Assembly (NCBI GenBank): GCA_016188675.1 | Contig: JACPHJ010000076.1 | Coordinates: 1-64,000 of the forward strand | Direction of reading: 5' to 3' | Source: Planctomycetota bacterium | GTDB lineage: Bacteria; Planctomycetota; Brocadiia; Brocadiales; Brocadiaceae | Length of the DNA stretch: 64,000 bases | Part shown: piece after piece, positions 1 through 8,776 of the stretch | How the letters are laid out: the number at the start of each line of letters is the position of its first letter | Position numbering within the stretch: position 1 is the first letter of the stretch | Translations under genes and position numbers: made by a program | Notes under the pieces: generated by a model | What the model saw: the letters and a program-made list of their open reading frames with translations, nothing else | Told to the model about the DNA's origin: nothing | The model's database searches: none

Positions 1-140
1 AGATGGTGATGCCCGGTGACAATGTGAAGGTGAATGTGGAGTTATTGACAGCGGTGGCGATGGATGAGGGGCTGCGGTTTGCAATTCGTGAAGGTGGAAA
101 GACCGTAGGCGCCGGTGTGGTTACTAAAATCATAGAATAA
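1..140 (+). CDS. tuf: Elongation factor Tu, C-terminal end (partial)
   Basis: The reading frame is already open at the left edge; codons run from base 3 to a TAA at 138-140. The 45 visible residues match the last part of EF-Tu domain 3, with the MPGDNV motif, the [15 protein letters not shown] stretch and the VVTKI-type end. EF-Tu is the GTPase that carries aminoacyl-tRNA to the ribosome. A tuf gene just upstream of rpsJ is the classic str/S10 arrangement. The 90 nt to rpsJ are AT-rich and show no convincing terminator. Confidence 0.95.
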   Translation, partial: MVMPGDNVKVNVELLTAVAMDEGLRFAIREGGKTVGAGVVTKIIE

Positions 141-230
141 ATTATATTTTGTGATTGCTTTTAGTAAAATGTGTGTTATATTAATTCTCTTTTGCAATTA
201 ACGGTTTATTAGTTACTTTATTGGAGTGTT

Positions 231-542
231 ATGGTGCTGGATCAGAAAATAAGAATACGAATGGAAGCTTACGACCATCGGATATTAGATCAATCTGCTT
301 TAGAGGTTGTTGAGACGGCAAAGCGTACGGGAGCCAAGGTCTTTGGTCCGGTTCCTTTGCCAACTCGTATTGAAAGATACACAGTGCTCAGATCGCCACA
401 TGTTGATAAAAAGTCTAGAGAACAATTCGAGATAAGAACTCATAAAAGGTTGATTGATATTGTTGAACCTACCGCGAAAACAATGGACGCACTGAATAAA
501 ATAAATATGCCGGCAGGTATAGAAATCAAAATAAAAGCTTAA
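231..542 (+). CDS. rpsJ: 30S ribosomal protein S10
   Basis: A 103-aa protein of the usual S10 length. The [12 protein letters not shown] start, the [20 protein letters not shown] core and the [18 protein letters not shown] segment are diagnostic. S10 sits in the 30S head and also serves as NusE in antitermination. The ATG at 231 follows a TTGGAGTG Shine-Dalgarno-like stretch. It is the first gene of the long ribosomal protein cluster. Confidence 0.97.
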   Translation: MVLDQKIRIRMEAYDHRILDQSALEVVETAKRTGAKVFGPVPLPTRIERYTVLRSPHVDKKSREQFEIRTHKRLIDIVEPTAKTMDALNKINMPAGIEIKIKA

Positions 543-585
543 ATTGAAAAACGTAAACAATCTTGTGGATTGAGGTGAAAGTGGC

Positions 586-1227
586 ATGTTGAGTGGATTT
601 CTTGGTAAGAAAATTGGAATGACACAAATTTACACTGATGATGGGCGTTTGCTCCCGATAACCCTAATTCAGGCTGGGCCATGCAGTGTAATGCAAATAA
701 AAACAATCGAAAATGACGGCTACTCAGCAGTTAAGCTGGGATTTGACGATAAGAAAAAGAAAAATGCAACAAAACAAGAAATTGGAAATGCGGCGAAGAT
801 ATCACAAGAACCGAAAAGGTTTATTAGGGAAGTGAAGCCTGATGCTGGTGTGGAGATTAAATTAGGACAAAGCATCAATGTGGAAATGCTCGCTGGAGTC
901 AAAATGGTGGATGTGATTGGATTGACCAAGGGTAAGGGATATGCAGGTGTGATGAAAAGATGGAATTTTAAAGGAGGTGCTGCAACCCATGGATCTACCA
1001 GGCACAGACCGCCAGGTTCTATCGGTTCCAATACCGATCCTGGAAGAGTAATCAGAGGGAAAAAGATGTCTGGAAGGCTAGGGGGAGAACGTGTAACAAT
1101 TAAGAATATTGATGTAGTGAAAATAGATAAAGACAAGAATTTATTGTTTTTAAGAGGTGCGGTTCCTGGGCATAAAGGAAGTTATCTTATATTAAACAAA
1201 AGTTGGGTGGAAAAGGTAGGTAAATAA
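586..1227 (+). CDS. rplC: 50S ribosomal protein L3
   Basis: A 213-aa protein, typical for L3, one of the first proteins to bind 23S rRNA. It opens with the LGKKIGMTQIY motif and carries the conserved loop with GAATHGSTRHRPPGSIG (residues about 130-147), followed by GRVIRGKKMSGRLG. This loop reaches towards the peptidyl transferase centre. A GAGGTG Shine-Dalgarno precedes the ATG. It lies 43 nt after rpsJ and 5 nt before rplD. Confidence 0.97.
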   Translation: MLSGFLGKKIGMTQIYTDDGRLLPITLIQAGPCSVMQIKTIENDGYSAVKLGFDDKKKKNATKQEIGNAAKISQEPKRFIREVKPDAGVEIKLGQSINVEMLAGVKMVDVIGLTKGKGYAGVMKRWNFKGGAATHGSTRHRPPGSIGSNTDPGRVIRGKKMSGRLGGERVTIKNIDVVKIDKDKNLLFLRGAVPGHKGSYLILNKSWVEKVGK

Positions 1228-1232
1228 AAGTT

Positions 1233-1844
1233 ATGGAAATACCTGTATATAGCAAGACGGGAGAAAAAATAGATAACTTGCAGTTGGATGATAAGAAGTT
1301 TGGCGGGCCTATTCGCAATAAATTGCTGAGGGATGCGGTAACCATGTATGAAGCAAACAAGAGGCAAGGAACGGCTTCAACAAAAACAAAGGGTGAGGTT
1401 GCAGGTGGTGGAAGAAAACCATGGACGCAAAAGCATACTGGTAAGGCAAGGGCTGGTAGTATTCGTTCGCCGCTTTGGAAAGGCGGAGGTGTGTCGCATG
1501 GTCCTAGGCCAAGAGATTATTCATATGCAATCCCCAAAAAAGCCAGGAAATTGGCTCTTTATACGGCGATGTCCGCAAAGGTAAGGGATAACGAATTGGT
1601 TGTTATAGATGATTTAAATTTTGATATTCCTAAGACGAAACAAATGGTTGGTATCTTAAAAGCCCTTAACATAGATAATTCCAGTTGTTTAATCGTAATA
1701 TCTAAAGCAAACGAAACGGTTTGGAAGTCAGCAAGGAATATACCCTCTGTAAAAATAATGACGAGTACGGAACTAAATGCATATGAAATTCTAAGGCCAA
1801 AAAAAGTACTTTTAACAAAGGAAGCATTGAGTAGTATAGGATAG
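1233..1844 (+). CDS. rplD: 50S ribosomal protein L4
   Basis: A 203-aa L4-family protein, of standard length. The tentacle loop is recognisable from GGGRKPWTQKHTGKARAGS (residues about 63-81) and from WKGGGVSHGPRPRDYS after it; this loop lines the exit tunnel. In many bacteria L4 also represses the S10 operon. No leader hairpin that could serve this was identified here. The start is 5 nt after the rplC stop, consistent with translational coupling. Confidence 0.96.
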   Translation: MEIPVYSKTGEKIDNLQLDDKKFGGPIRNKLLRDAVTMYEANKRQGTASTKTKGEVAGGGRKPWTQKHTGKARAGSIRSPLWKGGGVSHGPRPRDYSYAIPKKARKLALYTAMSAKVRDNELVVIDDLNFDIPKTKQMVGILKALNIDNSSCLIVISKANETVWKSARNIPSVKIMTSTELNAYEILRPKKVLLTKEALSSIG

Positions 1845-1861
1845 GAGTAAAAGAATATCTC

Positions 1862-2143
1862 ATGGATAGTTACAATATAATAAAGAAACCCTTGCGAACA
1901 GAGAAGAGCGTTGCGGATGGAGAGGCAACGAATTCATACCATTTTGAAGTAGATTTAAGAGCAAATAAGATTCAAATAAAGAAGGCTGTTGAGAAATTCT
2001 TCAATGTAAAAGTTCAGGATGTCAGAACCATAGTAAGAAAAGGCAAGGCGAGAAGGGTTCGGTTCAAACTGGGGAGAACAAAAGACTGGAAGAAGGCTGT
2101 TATTACGCTGAAAGAGGGAAGTACCATAGACTTTGGCTATTAA
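1862..2143 (+). CDS. rplW: 50S ribosomal protein L23
   Basis: A 93-aa L23 protein with the family start (IIKKPLRTEKS) and the VEKFFNVKVQDVRT segment followed by a basic loop (RKGKARRVRFKLGR). L23 sits at the exit tunnel and is the docking site for trigger factor and SRP. It occupies the usual place between rplD and rplB. Confidence 0.95.
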   Translation: MDSYNIIKKPLRTEKSVADGEATNSYHFEVDLRANKIQIKKAVEKFFNVKVQDVRTIVRKGKARRVRFKLGRTKDWKKAVITLKEGSTIDFGY

Positions 2144-2171
2144 AAAAATATACGAAGAGGAATAGATATTC

Positions 2172-3017
2172 ATGGGTATTATATATTATAAGCCGGTTAC
2201 TGCGGGAAGAAGATTTGGAAGTGTTTCTGATTTTTCGGAAATCACAAAAAAAAAGCCGGAAAAATCTTTGTTGGAACCTTTAAGAAAAACCGGCGGACGG
2301 AATACTGAAGGTAAAATCACTACGGAACATATCGGTGGTGGAAGTAGGCGGCATTACAGAATTATTGATTTTAAACGCAAAAAAGATAATATTCCGGCAA
2401 AGGTTGCCAGTATAGAATATGATCCTAACAGATCGGCGCGTATCGCCCTGTTACATTATGTTGACGGCGAGAAGCGGTATATTCTTGCCCCTGATAAGTT
2501 GCGGGTTGGTCAGACCGTAATGTCAGGTAGTAAAGTGGAACCAGAGATAGGCAATTGTATGACTCTTAAAAACATACCTTTGGGTTTAGATGTCCACAAT
2601 ATTGAGTTACGTATAGGACAGGGCGGACAATTGGTGCGTTCAGCAGGTGGTGTGGCTAAATTGCTGGCGAAAGAGGGGAATTATGCGCATATTGTGCTGC
2701 CTTCGGGAGAGGTAAGGAAGGTATTTGATGGATGCAGGGCTACGATTGGACAGCTTGGAAATCTTGATCATAGTAACATCAGGTTAGGAAAAGCAGGCAG
2801 GAAACGTTGGAAAGGAGTAAGACCTCATGTAAGGGGTGTTGCGCAAAACCCCGTAGCGCATCCTTTGGGTGGTGGTGAAGGTAGAAGCGGCGGTGGACGG
2901 CATCCTTGTTCTAGAACGGGTTTGTTAGCGAAGGGTGGGAAAACGCGAAAAAAGAAAGCGTTGAGTAATAAGTTTATAATTCGCAGACGAAGGATCGGCG
3001 CCAGGGGCAATTTATAA
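2172..3017 (+). CDS. rplB: 50S ribosomal protein L2, with changed signature
   Basis: A 281-aa L2, a primary 23S rRNA binder required for subunit joining and peptidyl transfer. Family hallmarks are TPGRR-like TAGRRFGS near the start, [25 protein letters not shown], the GQLGN segment and a basic C-terminus. The usual NPVDHPHGGGEG signature reads [12 protein letters not shown] around residues 224-235: the aspartate is alanine and the second histidine is leucine, while the first histidine is kept. The codons were read directly (gta gcg cat cct ttg). The loop after it is also glycine-rich (GRSGGGRHP). Confidence 0.96.
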   Translation: MGIIYYKPVTAGRRFGSVSDFSEITKKKPEKSLLEPLRKTGGRNTEGKITTEHIGGGSRRHYRIIDFKRKKDNIPAKVASIEYDPNRSARIALLHYVDGEKRYILAPDKLRVGQTVMSGSKVEPEIGNCMTLKNIPLGLDVHNIELRIGQGGQLVRSAGGVAKLLAKEGNYAHIVLPSGEVRKVFDGCRATIGQLGNLDHSNIRLGKAGRKRWKGVRPHVRGVAQNPVAHPLGGGEGRSGGGRHPCSRTGLLAKGGKTRKKKALSNKFIIRRRRIGARGNL

Positions 3018-3051
3018 AATAAAATAGATTAACTGGTAATCGGGAGAAGTT

Positions 3052-3336
3052 ATGAGTCGTTCAGTAAAAAAGGGACCTTATGTTGATAGTAAGTTAATGA
3101 AAAAAGTATTGAAGCAAAAAGATGCAGGCGGCAGTGAACCTATACGGACATGGGCAAGAAGCTGTACTATTGTGCCTGAGTTTGTTTCACATACCTTTAT
3201 GATTCATAACGGTAAAATATTTCTAAAACTATTTGTTACGGATGATATGGTTGGCCACAAGCTTGGAGAGTTTGCCCAAACGCGTACTTTTAGGGCGCAC
3301 GGCGGCGTGAAAAAGAAAGAAACGCCACACGGTTAA
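3052..3336 (+). CDS. rpsS: 30S ribosomal protein S19
   Basis: A 94-aa S19 with the SRSVKKGPYVD start, the WARSCTIVPEFV stretch (variant of the usual RRSTI.P.FVG) and the nearly invariant MVGHKLGEFAQTRTFRAHGG near the C-terminus. S19 lies in the 30S head close to the A-site tRNA. Its ATG follows a GGGAGAAGT Shine-Dalgarno region. Confidence 0.96.
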   Translation: MSRSVKKGPYVDSKLMKKVLKQKDAGGSEPIRTWARSCTIVPEFVSHTFMIHNGKIFLKLFVTDDMVGHKLGEFAQTRTFRAHGGVKKKETPHG

Positions 3337-3385
3337 CGAGTTGTATGGCCAATTATAGATTATTGCACTGAAAGGTAGTATAAAA

Positions 3386-3730
3386 ATGGAATTTAGATCA
3401 TGTTGTAAATATGCGAGGATATCACCAAGGAAAGCACGATATGTTATTGATCTTGTCCGGGGAAAATCGGTTAATGATGCATTAAGGATTTTAAGGGCAA
3501 CGCAGAAACGTGCGTCTTACATGATTGATAAGGTAATTAGAGCTGCCATAGCGGCTGCAAATGAGAACTTAGACGTTGATGTTGATTCTCTGTATGTAAC
3601 GCAAGCGTTAGTGGATGGTGGTCCAACCAGAAAATGGCAACGTACGAGGCCGCGCGGAATGTCGGCGCGGATTCTGAAACGTACAAGTCATATCACTGTA
3701 GTTTTATCTGAAAAAAAACAAAAAGTATAA
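3386..3730 (+). CDS. rplV: 50S ribosomal protein L22
   Basis: A 114-aa L22. Diagnostic parts are YARISPRKARYVIDLVRGKSV at the N-terminus and the C-terminal hairpin region with GPTRKWQRTRPRGMSARILKRTSHITVVL, which reaches into the exit tunnel. Length is normal for the family. It lies between rpsS and rpsC with 49 and 18 nt spacers. Confidence 0.96.
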   Translation: MEFRSCCKYARISPRKARYVIDLVRGKSVNDALRILRATQKRASYMIDKVIRAAIAAANENLDVDVDSLYVTQALVDGGPTRKWQRTRPRGMSARILKRTSHITVVLSEKKQKV

Positions 3731-3748
3731 ATAATAAGAGGAGATAAG

Positions 3749-4447
3749 ATGGGTCAAAAGGTGTGTCCTATAGGCATAAGATTAGGAATAACGCAGGGGT
3801 GGAAATCGATTTGGTATGCCGACAAGAAAGTTTTTGGCTCATTGCTTGTAGAAGACCAGAAGATTCGCAAGATTGTTAAAAAAAATTATAGCTTTGCTGG
3901 GATTTCACTCATAGAGATAGAAAGAACTCGACAAGATGCAAAAATAACTCTGCATACCGCGCGTCCCGGCTTGATAATTGGTAGAAAAGGAGCTGAGGTA
4001 GATAAACTAAAAGATGAGCTGCAGAAAATTACAGGAAGAGAAGTCGTTATAAAAATAAAAGAAATAACGAAGCCCGAATTGCAGGCGCAGCTAGTTGCCG
4101 AAAACATTGCAGAGCAGCTCGAAAAACGTGTTACATTTAGAAGAGCGATGAAAAAAGCATTGGATACGTCAACTGATGCAGGCGCAAAGGGAGTAAAGAT
4201 GCAGGTGGCTGGCAGGCTGGGCGGGGCAGAGATTGCAAGAACTGAAAAAATGGCGTTTGGAAGTATCCCTTTGCATACACTAAGGGCTGATGTTGATTAC
4301 GGTTTTGCTGAAGCCAAAACGACGTATGGCGTTATTGGTGTAAAAGTATGGATTTATAAAGGTTTGATTAGTTCCGAGAAGGAGAAGTTATATGCGTCTG
4401 ATGCCAAAGAGGGTGAAGTTCAGGAAGTCGCAACGGCAAAAAATTAA
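3749..4447 (+). CDS. rpsC: 30S ribosomal protein S3, overlapping rplP
   Basis: A 232-aa S3. The [13 protein letters not shown] start, the KH domain with [18 protein letters not shown] (residues about 72-89), [19 protein letters not shown] and [11 protein letters not shown] are all present. S3 lines the mRNA entry channel. The gene runs through the start of rplP and ends 56 nt inside it, so the last 18 residues of S3 are read from bases that encode the L16 N-terminus in another frame. The tail after WIYKG is the variable part of the family, so both frames can tolerate this. Confidence 0.96.
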   Translation: MGQKVCPIGIRLGITQGWKSIWYADKKVFGSLLVEDQKIRKIVKKNYSFAGISLIEIERTRQDAKITLHTARPGLIIGRKGAEVDKLKDELQKITGREVVIKIKEITKPELQAQLVAENIAEQLEKRVTFRRAMKKALDTSTDAGAKGVKMQVAGRLGGAEIARTEKMAFGSIPLHTLRADVDYGFAEAKTTYGVIGVKVWIYKGLISSEKEKLYASDAKEGEVQEVATAKN

Positions 4448-4811
4448 AGGTAACGCGACTAGGGGTAACAATGTGTCTTTTGGTGAATTTGGTTTGCAGA
4501 CTTTAGAGCCTGGATGGATAACAGCACAACAACTCGAGGCGGGAAGAGTTTCAGCGTCGCAGTATCTTCCAAGAGAAGGAAAGTTGACTATAAGGGTGTT
4601 TCCACATAAATCCGTTTCGTCTAAACCGATTGAAACCCGAATGGGAAAAGGTAAGGGTGAGCCTGAATTTTGGGTTGCTGTGGTGAAACCAGGGACTATT
4701 TTGTATGAACTCGGCGGCATCAATGAAGAAATGGCCAGGCAGACGTTTAATAGAATAGCTCATAAAATGCCGGTTAAGGTGAGGCTTGTGCAAAGGAGAA
4801 AGACGATTTGA
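4392..4811 (+). CDS. rplP: 50S ribosomal protein L16
   Basis: A 139-aa L16. It begins [15 protein letters not shown], matching the usual MLMPKRVKYRKQQR start, and contains GEFGLQ, the [11 protein letters not shown] segment and [17 protein letters not shown]16 organises the A-site side of the 50S subunit. The ATG at 4392 follows AAGGAGAAG and lies inside rpsC. A start at 4401 (second Met) would lose the LMPKR alignment, so 4392 is preferred. Confidence 0.95.
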   Translation: MRLMPKRVKFRKSQRQKIKGNATRGNNVSFGEFGLQTLEPGWITAQQLEAGRVSASQYLPREGKLTIRVFPHKSVSSKPIETRMGKGKGEPEFWVAVVKPGTILYELGGINEEMARQTFNRIAHKMPVKVRLVQRRKTI

Positions 4812-5026
4812 AGGTTAGTGAAATAAGAATGAAATCCAGGCAGGAGATTTTGGATGAGATCGATGCAAGCAGAAAGGAACTTTTGAATATTAGGTTTCAA
4901 TGGCAAGCTGGTGAAAGTAGAAATCCTGCACAGAGAAAAGTGGTTCGCAGAGATGTTGCAAGATTGAAAACTATTATGAGAGAGATGGATTTGTCTATCA
5001 ATACTCAGCCCAAGACAAAGGAGTAA
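4808..5026 (+). CDS. rpmC: 50S ribosomal protein L29
   Basis: A 72-aa L29 with a TTG start overlapping the rplP stop in TTGA. An AAAGGAGAAAG Shine-Dalgarno lies just upstream. Family features are the two helices ELLNIRFQWQAGESRNPAQ and RRDVARLKTIMRE. L29 lies next to L23 at the exit tunnel. A downstream ATG exists, but the TTG start keeps the conserved KVSEIR beginning. Confidence 0.92.
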   Translation: MKVSEIRMKSRQEILDEIDASRKELLNIRFQWQAGESRNPAQRKVVRRDVARLKTIMREMDLSINTQPKTKE

Positions 5027-5033
5027 GTTTCAA

Positions 5034-5303
5034 ATGAGCATTGAAAATAAAAGAGGCAGGAGAAGAAAGATTGTAGGAATGGTCGTTGGCAATAAGATGC
5101 GGAATACAATAGTCGTTGAGGTAGTGCGTCTTGTAAAGCATTCCAAATATGGAAAGTATATAAAACGGTCTTCGATATATAAATCTCATGATCAAAATAA
5201 CGAAGCAAAGGTGGGCGATAAGGTCGAGATAATAGAAGCGCGTCCGTTAAGCAAAACAAAGTCTACGAGATTACTTCGTATCATAGAAAAGGCAAAGCCA
5301 TAG
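5034..5303 (+). CDS. rpsQ: 30S ribosomal protein S17
   Basis: An 89-aa S17, an OB-fold protein that binds 16S rRNA helix 11 early in assembly. RRKIVGMVVGNKMRNTIVV is the family signature, followed by HSKYGKYIKRSSIYKSHD and GDKVEIIEARPLSKTK. The ATG follows an AAGGAGTAAG Shine-Dalgarno located at the end of rpmC, 7 nt away. Confidence 0.96.
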   Translation: MSIENKRGRRRKIVGMVVGNKMRNTIVVEVVRLVKHSKYGKYIKRSSIYKSHDQNNEAKVGDKVEIIEARPLSKTKSTRLLRIIEKAKP

Positions 5304-5324
5304 AATTAGGCGGAGTTTAAAAAA

Positions 5325-5693
5325 ATGATAATGGAACAAACAAAACTAGATATTGCAGACAACAGTGGCGCTAAAAGGGCTAAGTGTATAAAGGTATTGG
5401 GCGGTAGCGGTAGGAAATATGCCACGGTTGGGGATATTATTGTTGCAGCAGTAAAGAAGGCTATACCAGAGGGCGTGGTTAAAAAGGGGGAAGTGGTAAA
5501 AGGGGTAGTTGTGCGGACAAAGAAGAATATACGGAGAGAAGATGGTTCTTATTTAAAATTTGACAAAAATGCGATAGTCATTATTGACGACGACGGCAAC
5601 CCTCGGGGAACTCGTATATTTGGTGCTGTAGCCAGAGAATTACGGCAAAAGAATTTTATGAAGATTATATCTTTGGCTGCTGAAGTCGTATAG
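5325..5693 (+). CDS. rplN: 50S ribosomal protein L14
   Basis: A 122-aa L14, standard length. It has the [27 protein letters not shown] start, [22 protein letters not shown] and the [28 protein letters not shown]-terminal half. L14 contacts the 30S subunit in a bridge. The second Met at 5331 is an alternative start, but 5325 fits better with the AGGCGGAG Shine-Dalgarno spacing. Confidence 0.96.
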   Translation: MIMEQTKLDIADNSGAKRAKCIKVLGGSGRKYATVGDIIVAAVKKAIPEGVVKKGEVVKGVVVRTKKNIRREDGSYLKFDKNAIVIIDDDGNPRGTRIFGAVARELRQKNFMKIISLAAEVV

Positions 5694-5742
5694 AAAGTCT
5701 TAATTACAAGGTTAAATAAACACCTGTGGAGAATGTATAGTT

Positions 5743-6078
5743 ATGCATGTTTGCAAGAATGATTTAGTTGCAGTGATGGCTGGCAATGAAGCTGGTAAAA
5801 CCGGAAAAATAATAAAAGTTTTGACAGACAAAAAGCGAGTGCTTATTAAGGGTATAAACTTAGTTCATAGACACACGAAACCAAGCCAAAAAAACCCGCA
5901 AGGTGGCAGGATACAAAAAGAAGCTTCTATAGCAATTGCAAATGTGTTACCCATTTGTCAGAATAAAAATTGCAAAAAAAATGGCAAGGGGGTGAGGACT
6001 AGGAAAAAATTATTGGAAAATCGTAATAAGATTCGTGTATGCGCCTATTGTGGGTCTGAAATAATTTCTGCTGAGTGA
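5743..6078 (+). CDS. rplX: 50S ribosomal protein L24 with a cysteine-rich tail
   Basis: A 111-aa L24, an assembly initiator near the exit tunnel. The KOW motif is present (NDLVAVMAGNEAGKTGKII, residues 6-24), followed by INLVHRHTKPSQ and GGRIQKEASIAIANV. The C-terminal third differs from the E. coli type: it carries CQNKNC (72-77) and CAYC (101-104), spaced like a zinc ribbon. This is a direct reading; zinc binding is inference. L24 proteins with a cysteine-bearing tail are known in several phyla. Confidence 0.95.
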   Translation: MHVCKNDLVAVMAGNEAGKTGKIIKVLTDKKRVLIKGINLVHRHTKPSQKNPQGGRIQKEASIAIANVLPICQNKNCKKNGKGVRTRKKLLENRNKIRVCAYCGSEIISAE

Positions 6079-6094
6079 GGTTTTAACGTAAAAT

Positions 6095-6637
6095 ATGGCA
6101 AGGTTATTAGAACAATATCAAAAACAAGTAGTACAGCAATTAATAAAGAAGTTTAATTATAAAAACAAGCTCTCGGTGCCTAAGTTGCAAAAGATCGTTG
6201 TTAATATGGGCATTGGCAAGGCTGTTGATAATAAAAAACTCATTGAAGAAGCAACGAAACATCTGACGATAATTACTGGCCAAAAACCGCTTGTCACTGT
6301 GGCAAAAAAAGCCATAGCTGGTTTTAAACTCCGCAAGGGTCAGGCAATCGGATGTAAGGTTACGTTGCGGGGAAAAAGGATGTTTGAGTTTTTAGACCGT
6401 TTAATTAGTATTGTGTTGCCGAGAATAAGAGATTTTAGGGGTATTTCACCAAAGGCATTTGATGGACGTGGTAATTACACTTTGGGTCTAACTGAGCAGA
6501 TTGTATTTCCTGAGATAAGTATTGATAGTGTGGAATTTGTTCAGGGAATGGATATAACCATGGTAATTACCGGTAATTCAAACGAGCAATCACGTGAATT
6601 GTTAAAGTCATTGGGTATGCCTTTTAGGTCAGAATAA
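6095..6637 (+). CDS. rplE: 50S ribosomal protein L5
   Basis: A 180-aa L5, which binds 5S rRNA and helix 84 in the central protuberance. Motifs include [39 protein letters not shown], the [12 protein letters not shown] segment and [23 protein letters not shown]. Length and order are normal. It lies 16 nt after rplX. Confidence 0.97.
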   Translation: MARLLEQYQKQVVQQLIKKFNYKNKLSVPKLQKIVVNMGIGKAVDNKKLIEEATKHLTIITGQKPLVTVAKKAIAGFKLRKGQAIGCKVTLRGKRMFEFLDRLISIVLPRIRDFRGISPKAFDGRGNYTLGLTEQIVFPEISIDSVEFVQGMDITMVITGNSNEQSRELLKSLGMPFRSE

Positions 6638-6646
6638 GGAGTAGGA

Positions 6647-6832
6647 ATGGCAAGAAAATGTTTGATAGAAAAATCAAAAAAAGAGCCGAAATATAAGACG
6701 AGAAAATATAACAGATGTAATTTATGCGGACGTCGAAGGGCATACTATCGTAAGTTTCAAATATGTAGGCTTTGTTTTAGAAAACTTGCATCAAAGGGAG
6801 AAATTCCTGGGGTAAAAAAGGCAAGTTGGTAG
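6647..6832 (+). CDS. rpsN: 30S ribosomal protein S14, zinc-binding short type
   Basis: A 61-aa S14 of the short (type Z, C+) form. The four zinc ligands are visible as CNLC and CRLC around residues 25-43, with the [12 protein letters not shown]-terminus typical of the class. The long zinc-free form has about 100 residues, so this is clearly the zinc form. It lies 9 nt after rplE. Confidence 0.96.
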   Translation: MARKCLIEKSKKEPKYKTRKYNRCNLCGRRRAYYRKFQICRLCFRKLASKGEIPGVKKASW

Positions 6833-6877
6833 AAAGCAAGTTATTACCGAATAGTATTAATAATAAGGAATATAACA

Positions 6878-7279
6878 ATGTGTATGACAGATCCAATTTC
6901 TGATATGCTTACGCGTGTTAGAAACGCAAGCGTGATTAAAAGAGAAAGTGTCGATGTTCCTTCATCCAAGGTAAAGTCGGCAATCTTGAAAATATTAAAA
7001 GAAGAAGGCTATATAAAGGATTTTAAAGGGATAACAACTGGGAGTGACAAAGCTTCTATAAGAATTTACTTAAAGTATGGTCCCTTAAAACAGCAAATAA
7101 TTAATAACATCAGGAGAGTAAGTAAATCGAGTAGACGGATATATAAGAAGTCTGAGGAAATTGGTAAAATTTTTGGTGGAATTGGAACTGCGATATATTC
7201 CACATCAAGAGGAATTATAAGCGACAGAGAGTGTAGAAAACTAAAAATTGGTGGTGAGCTGATTTGTATTGTGTCGTAA
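6878..7279 (+). CDS. rpsH: 30S ribosomal protein S8
   Basis: A 133-aa S8, a central-domain 16S rRNA binder and in many bacteria the repressor of the spc operon. It has the TDPISDMLTRVRNA start, the SSKVKSAILKILKEEGYI segment and a C-terminal GIGTAIYSTSRGI stretch (usual form GxGixilSTsxGi). The start at 6878 gives MCMTDPI; the internal ATG at 6884 is also possible. Confidence 0.96.
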   Translation: MCMTDPISDMLTRVRNASVIKRESVDVPSSKVKSAILKILKEEGYIKDFKGITTGSDKASIRIYLKYGPLKQQIINNIRRVSKSSRRIYKKSEEIGKIFGGIGTAIYSTSRGIISDRECRKLKIGGELICIVS

Positions 7280-7306
7280 GCGATTTATCTGGATAGAGGA
7301 TTTAAG

Positions 7307-7870
7307 ATGTCACGAATAGGAAGACAACCCGTTAAAGTTCCAAATGATGTAAAAGTATCAATAAGCGGTAATATAGTAAATATTGAGGGTTCAAAGGGTA
7401 AACTAAGTCAGACTTTTCATCCTGACATAGCGATAGAATATGTTCAGCAGGATAAGCAAATTGTGGTAAAAAGATCTTCAGATGAAAAATATCATAGGGC
7501 TTTGCATGGCTTGACACGTGCGTTAATTTCAAATATGGTATTGGGAGTTACTAAGGGTTATTCCAAGAATCTTGAAATTGTTGGACTTGGTTACAACGCA
7601 AAGGTTCAGGGTAAAGACCTTGTATTAACACTAGGTTATACTCATCCGGTAAATTTAGAGATACCTAATGGAATAAAAATAAACGTTACAAACCCAACGA
7701 ACCCGGCAAAGTTCACTGTATCTGGTCCTGACAAGCAAATGGTGGGGCAATTTTCAGCCGTAATCAGGGGTATGAGACCGCCAGAGCCGTATAAAGGAAT
7801 GGGTGTTAAATACGAAGATGAGGTTATTAGAAGGAAGGCCGGGAAAGCATTTACATCAGGTTCTGCATAA
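7307..7870 (+). CDS. rplF: 50S ribosomal protein L6
   Basis: A 187-aa L6, about ten residues longer than the common length. SRIGRQPVKVPN opens the protein; HGLTRALISNMVLGVTKGY and GLGYNAKVQG mark domain 1, and GPDKQMVGQFSAVIRGMRPPEPYKGMGVKYEDEVI marks the C-terminal domain. L6 lies close to the sarcin-ricin loop and the factor-binding site. Normal position after rpsH. Confidence 0.97.
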   Translation: MSRIGRQPVKVPNDVKVSISGNIVNIEGSKGKLSQTFHPDIAIEYVQQDKQIVVKRSSDEKYHRALHGLTRALISNMVLGVTKGYSKNLEIVGLGYNAKVQGKDLVLTLGYTHPVNLEIPNGIKINVTNPTNPAKFTVSGPDKQMVGQFSAVIRGMRPPEPYKGMGVKYEDEVIRRKAGKAFTSGSA

Positions 7871-7895
7871 TAGTATTAATTAAGGATTTTTAGAC

Positions 7896-8264
7896 ATGGA
7901 TCATGTAAAGGAAAAATTAAGAAAAAGAACACGCCGTCACCTTAGAATTAGACAGAAGGTAGTTGGAACTGCCGAGAGGCCACGTTTAAGTGTGTATCGA
8001 AGTTTAAAGCATATTTATTGCCAAATTATAAATGATATAGAGGGAAAGACGTTAGTAGCGGCGTCAACTCAATCTCCGGATATAAGGACACAGATTAAGT
8101 ACGGAGGGAATGTGGTTGCTGCTGAGATTGTTGGTAAAAAGATTGCAGAAGATGCAAAAAGCAAAGGTATTACAAAAGTTGTCTTTGATAAAGGTGGTTA
8201 TAAGTACCACGGAAGAATAAAAGCCTTAGCTGATGCTGCAAGAAAATACAATTTGAGTTTCTAA
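7896..8264 (+). CDS. rplR: 50S ribosomal protein L18
   Basis: A 122-aa L18, one of the 5S rRNA binders. The basic N-terminal [14 protein letters not shown], the [32 protein letters not shown] segment and the C-terminal [22 protein letters not shown] are the family signature. It starts 26 nt after rplF. Confidence 0.96.
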   Translation: MDHVKEKLRKRTRRHLRIRQKVVGTAERPRLSVYRSLKHIYCQIINDIEGKTLVAASTQSPDIRTQIKYGGNVVAAEIVGKKIAEDAKSKGITKVVFDKGGYKYHGRIKALADAARKYNLSF

Positions 8265-8290
8265 AATCTGATTCGTACAAGGAGATTCAC

Positions 8291-8776
8291 TTGGCGCGTT
8301 TGGAAGAACCTGTAAATGTAGAAGAAACAGTTGTAAGGATTAACCGTTGTACAACGGTAACAAAGGGTGGTAAATCAATGAGTTTTAGTGCCCTGGTAGT
8401 TGTTGGAGATAAAAAGGGAAGTGTTGGAATTGGATTTGGTAAGGCGCGGGAAGTGCCTAATGCAGTTAATAAAGCGGTTAAAGAAGCCAAAAAGCAGATG
8501 GTTAAAATACCATTGAAAGGCGATACCATACCACACGAAGCATGGGGAAGATATAAAGCTGCTAATGTGTATTTAAGGCCGGCTTGTTCTGGTACCGGAA
8601 TAAAGGCCGGTGCTTCAGCGCGAGCTGTGATCGAGTTCGCTGGTATTAAAAATATATTAACAAAATGTTACGGTAAGAGAAACCCGCTTAACGTGGCAAA
8701 GGCAACGTTAATGGGTTTGAAAGCCTTGAGAACAAAAGAAGAGGTTGGAGAATTGAGGGGAGTGAAGATAGAATGA
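8291..8776 (+). CDS. rpsE: 30S ribosomal protein S5
   Basis: A 161-aa S5, involved in decoding fidelity and mRNA unwinding at the entry site. VVRINRCTTVTKGGKSMSF is the double-stranded RNA-binding S5 domain; VVGDKKGSVGIGFGKAREV follows, and the C-terminal domain has PACSGTGIKAGASARAVIEFAGI. The start is TTG with a CAAGGAGATTCAC Shine-Dalgarno. It overlaps rplO by 4 nt (ATGA). The L30 gene (rpmD) that often lies between S5 and L15 is absent here. Confidence 0.96.
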   Translation: MARLEEPVNVEETVVRINRCTTVTKGGKSMSFSALVVVGDKKGSVGIGFGKAREVPNAVNKAVKEAKKQMVKIPLKGDTIPHEAWGRYKAANVYLRPACSGTGIKAGASARAVIEFAGIKNILTKCYGKRNPLNVAKATLMGLKALRTKEEVGELRGVKIE

